Below, piece after piece: positions 4,939 to 6,013 of a DNA stretch of 6,013 nt (position 1 is the first letter of the stretch; each line of letters opens with the position of its first letter). The notes below the pieces were generated by a model. It made no database searches. It worked only from the letters and a program-made list of their open reading frames with translations, and was not told the DNA's origin. Both the position numbers and the translations under genes were made by a program. This stretch comes from Clostridia bacterium. Its GTDB lineage: Bacteria; Bacillota; Clostridia; UMGS1810. The stretch lies in contig JAFYUA010000070.1 of the NCBI GenBank assembly GCA_017549745.1, positions 1 to 6,013 on the forward strand, written 5' to 3'.

Positions 4939-6013
4939 ATGGGAAAAACAGTCAAAGATATTTTGGCAATAATCAAAGAGCATGACATTAAAATGGTGGA
5001 TTTTAAGATGGTGGACATCAACGGTCAGTTCCGTCATGTGACAATCCCCGCAAAGAATTTTTCGGAAAAGACAATGAAAAACGGCATCGGATTTGATGCC
5101 TCCAACTATGGATATGCCATGGTTGAAAAAGTGACATGGTGTTCATTCCTGACCCCGACACTGCAGTGATTGACCCGTTTTGCGAAATTCCGACATTGTC
5201 CATGACAGGCAATGCCATGATAATTGACAACCCCGAAAACAGACCCCTCGCGCACTACCCCCGCAACATTGTGCTTGCAGCAGAAAAATATCTCAAAGAC
5301 AGCGGCATTGCCGACACAATGCTCATCTTGCCCGAGTTTGAATTTTATCTTTTTGACAATGTAGGCTGGGAGGTAAAACCAGAGTGCATAGGTCTTTCGC
5401 TCGATGCAGCTCAGGCACACTGGAACAGCGGATGTGAGGGTCTTGGCAATGTGGTTACAAAGCAGAAAAACTATCATGTTGCAAAGCCGTTTGATGTGTC
5501 ATATGAAGCTCGCAGTGAAATGTGCATGCTTATTGATGAAGCGGGCATTGCCCTCAACTATCATCACCCCGAGGTTGGCGCAGGCGGTCAGTTTGAGATT
5601 GAGCCCGAGCTCGGTCAGATGTCCAAGATGGCAGATGCCACCATGATGATAAAATATATTATTCATAACACTGCCAGAAAATATGGTCTTTCTGCCACAT
5701 TTATGCCAAAGCCCGTTATGGGTGAGGCAGGCAGCGGCATGCATGTGCATATGCTTCTTCTCAAAGACGGCGAGCCCGTGTTCTCCGATGACAACGGCTA
5801 CTCCAACCTCAGCAAAGAGGCTCACTATTTCATGGGCGGTCTTTTGAAGCATATTGCATCGCTATGTGCTCTTACCAATCCCAGCACCAACTCGTTCAAG
5901 CGTCTTGTGCCAGGGTTTGAAGCTCCTGTTACCGTTGGCTATGCCACATCAAACCGCAGTGCGGTTATCCGTATTCCTGCATATGCCAAAGCTCCTGAGC
6001 TTCGCAGGTTTGA
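4939..6013 (+). pseudogene. Type I glutamine synthetase-family protein, frameshifted and cut by the window edge
   Basis: The family joins ammonia, or in relatives an amine, to glutamate using ATP. As written, the frame from ATG 4939 (AAGGAG at 4924-4929) stops at 5169 after 76 residues, the last dozen unlike the family. From 5130 to the window edge the next frame is open for 294 codons. Adding one A to the run 5126-5130 gives one 358-residue protein. It has a beta-grasp N-domain with GFDASNYGYA (51-60) and KSDMVFIPD (64-72). The catalytic domain has PEFEFYLF (metal-binding Glu133, Glu135), Glu194, YHHPEVGAGGQFEIE (208-222), GSGMHVH (265-271), NSFKRLVPG (318-326) and SNRSAVIRIPAY (338-349). 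Roughly 80 C-terminal residues expected of a 440-residue GSI enzyme lie beyond the window. An assembly error is as plausible as true loss of function. The context leaves open an amine-glutamate ligase rather than a housekeeping GlnA. Confidence 0.85.
5126..5130 (+). other. Frameshift site in a five-A run
   Basis: The reading GTT-GAA-AAA-GTG leaves the glutamine-synthetase frame here. With six A it would read GAA-AAA-AGT-GAC-ATG (E-K-S-D-M), exactly the family motif. All of the following 294 codons are intact. The run is a homopolymer, the commonest place for both slippage mutations and sequencing indels. The bases do not form a canonical -1 slippery heptamer in the starting frame, so programmed frameshifting is less likely. 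Confidence 0.88.

Noticed and set aside
5124..5132. Programmed -1 frameshift in the glutamine-synthetase gene
   Set aside because: In the starting frame the codons are GAA-AAA-GTG, so the bases do not form an X-XXY-YYZ slippery heptamer. I saw no obvious stimulating hairpin just downstream, and synthetases of this family are not known to need recoding.
5404..5852. Open frames at 5404-5646 (+) and 5499-5852 (-)
   Set aside because: Both are shadows of the intact downstream glutamine-synthetase frame (5130-6013), which carries all the conserved motifs.

Overview
The window looks like chromosomal DNA from a low-to-moderate-GC Gram-positive anaerobe, most likely a member of the Clostridia (Bacillota). 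This rests on strong AAGGAG-type ribosome binding sites, near-perfect sigma-A promoters, an A/T-rich intergenic region, and clostridial-looking proteins (Cof-type HAD hydrolase, SorC regulator, short type I glutamine synthetase). It is an inference from style, not from a marker gene. I see no rRNA, tRNA, CRISPR array, insertion sequence or phage gene.

Left part (1-1748, + strand): the tail of an unidentified gene overlaps, by ATGA, a small predicted membrane protein of 79 residues. A GNAT acetyltransferase follows (GTG start at 381), then a Cof-type HAD phosphatase. The segment ends in a long hairpin flanked by A and T runs (1711-1748) that should stop transcription from both sides.

Middle part (3875 down to 1758, - strand): a two-gene operon encodes a class II ketose-bisphosphate aldolase and a 412-residue zinc-dependent medium-chain dehydrogenase of the L-sorbose-1-phosphate reductase (SorE/YggP) type. 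The two genes are 9 bases apart, and the ribosome binding site of the second abuts the stop codon of the first.

Right part (4009-6013, + strand): a SorC-family sugar-phosphate-responsive regulator is transcribed divergently from the aldolase operon and is followed 15 bases later by a glutamine-synthetase-family gene that runs off the window. The synthetase reading frame is broken at a five-A run (5126-5130). One added A restores a continuous frame of 358 residues, so this is either a recent frameshift or a sequence error.

The best regulatory feature is the 134-base divergent region (3875-4009). It holds two outward-facing promoters, each with a 17-base spacer, and a perfect inverted repeat with 18-base arms (3915-3955). 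Each arm contains two tandem heptamers AACATTT. The palindrome covers the spacer and -35 box of the aldolase promoter and the start of the -35 box of the regulator promoter. The simplest reading is that the SorC protein represses both its own operon and the aldolase/dehydrogenase operon until a phosphorylated sugar is present. Linking a glutamine-synthetase-like ligase to a sugar-phosphate reductase and aldolase under one switch is the most unusual biological idea here. The shared substrate is unknown.
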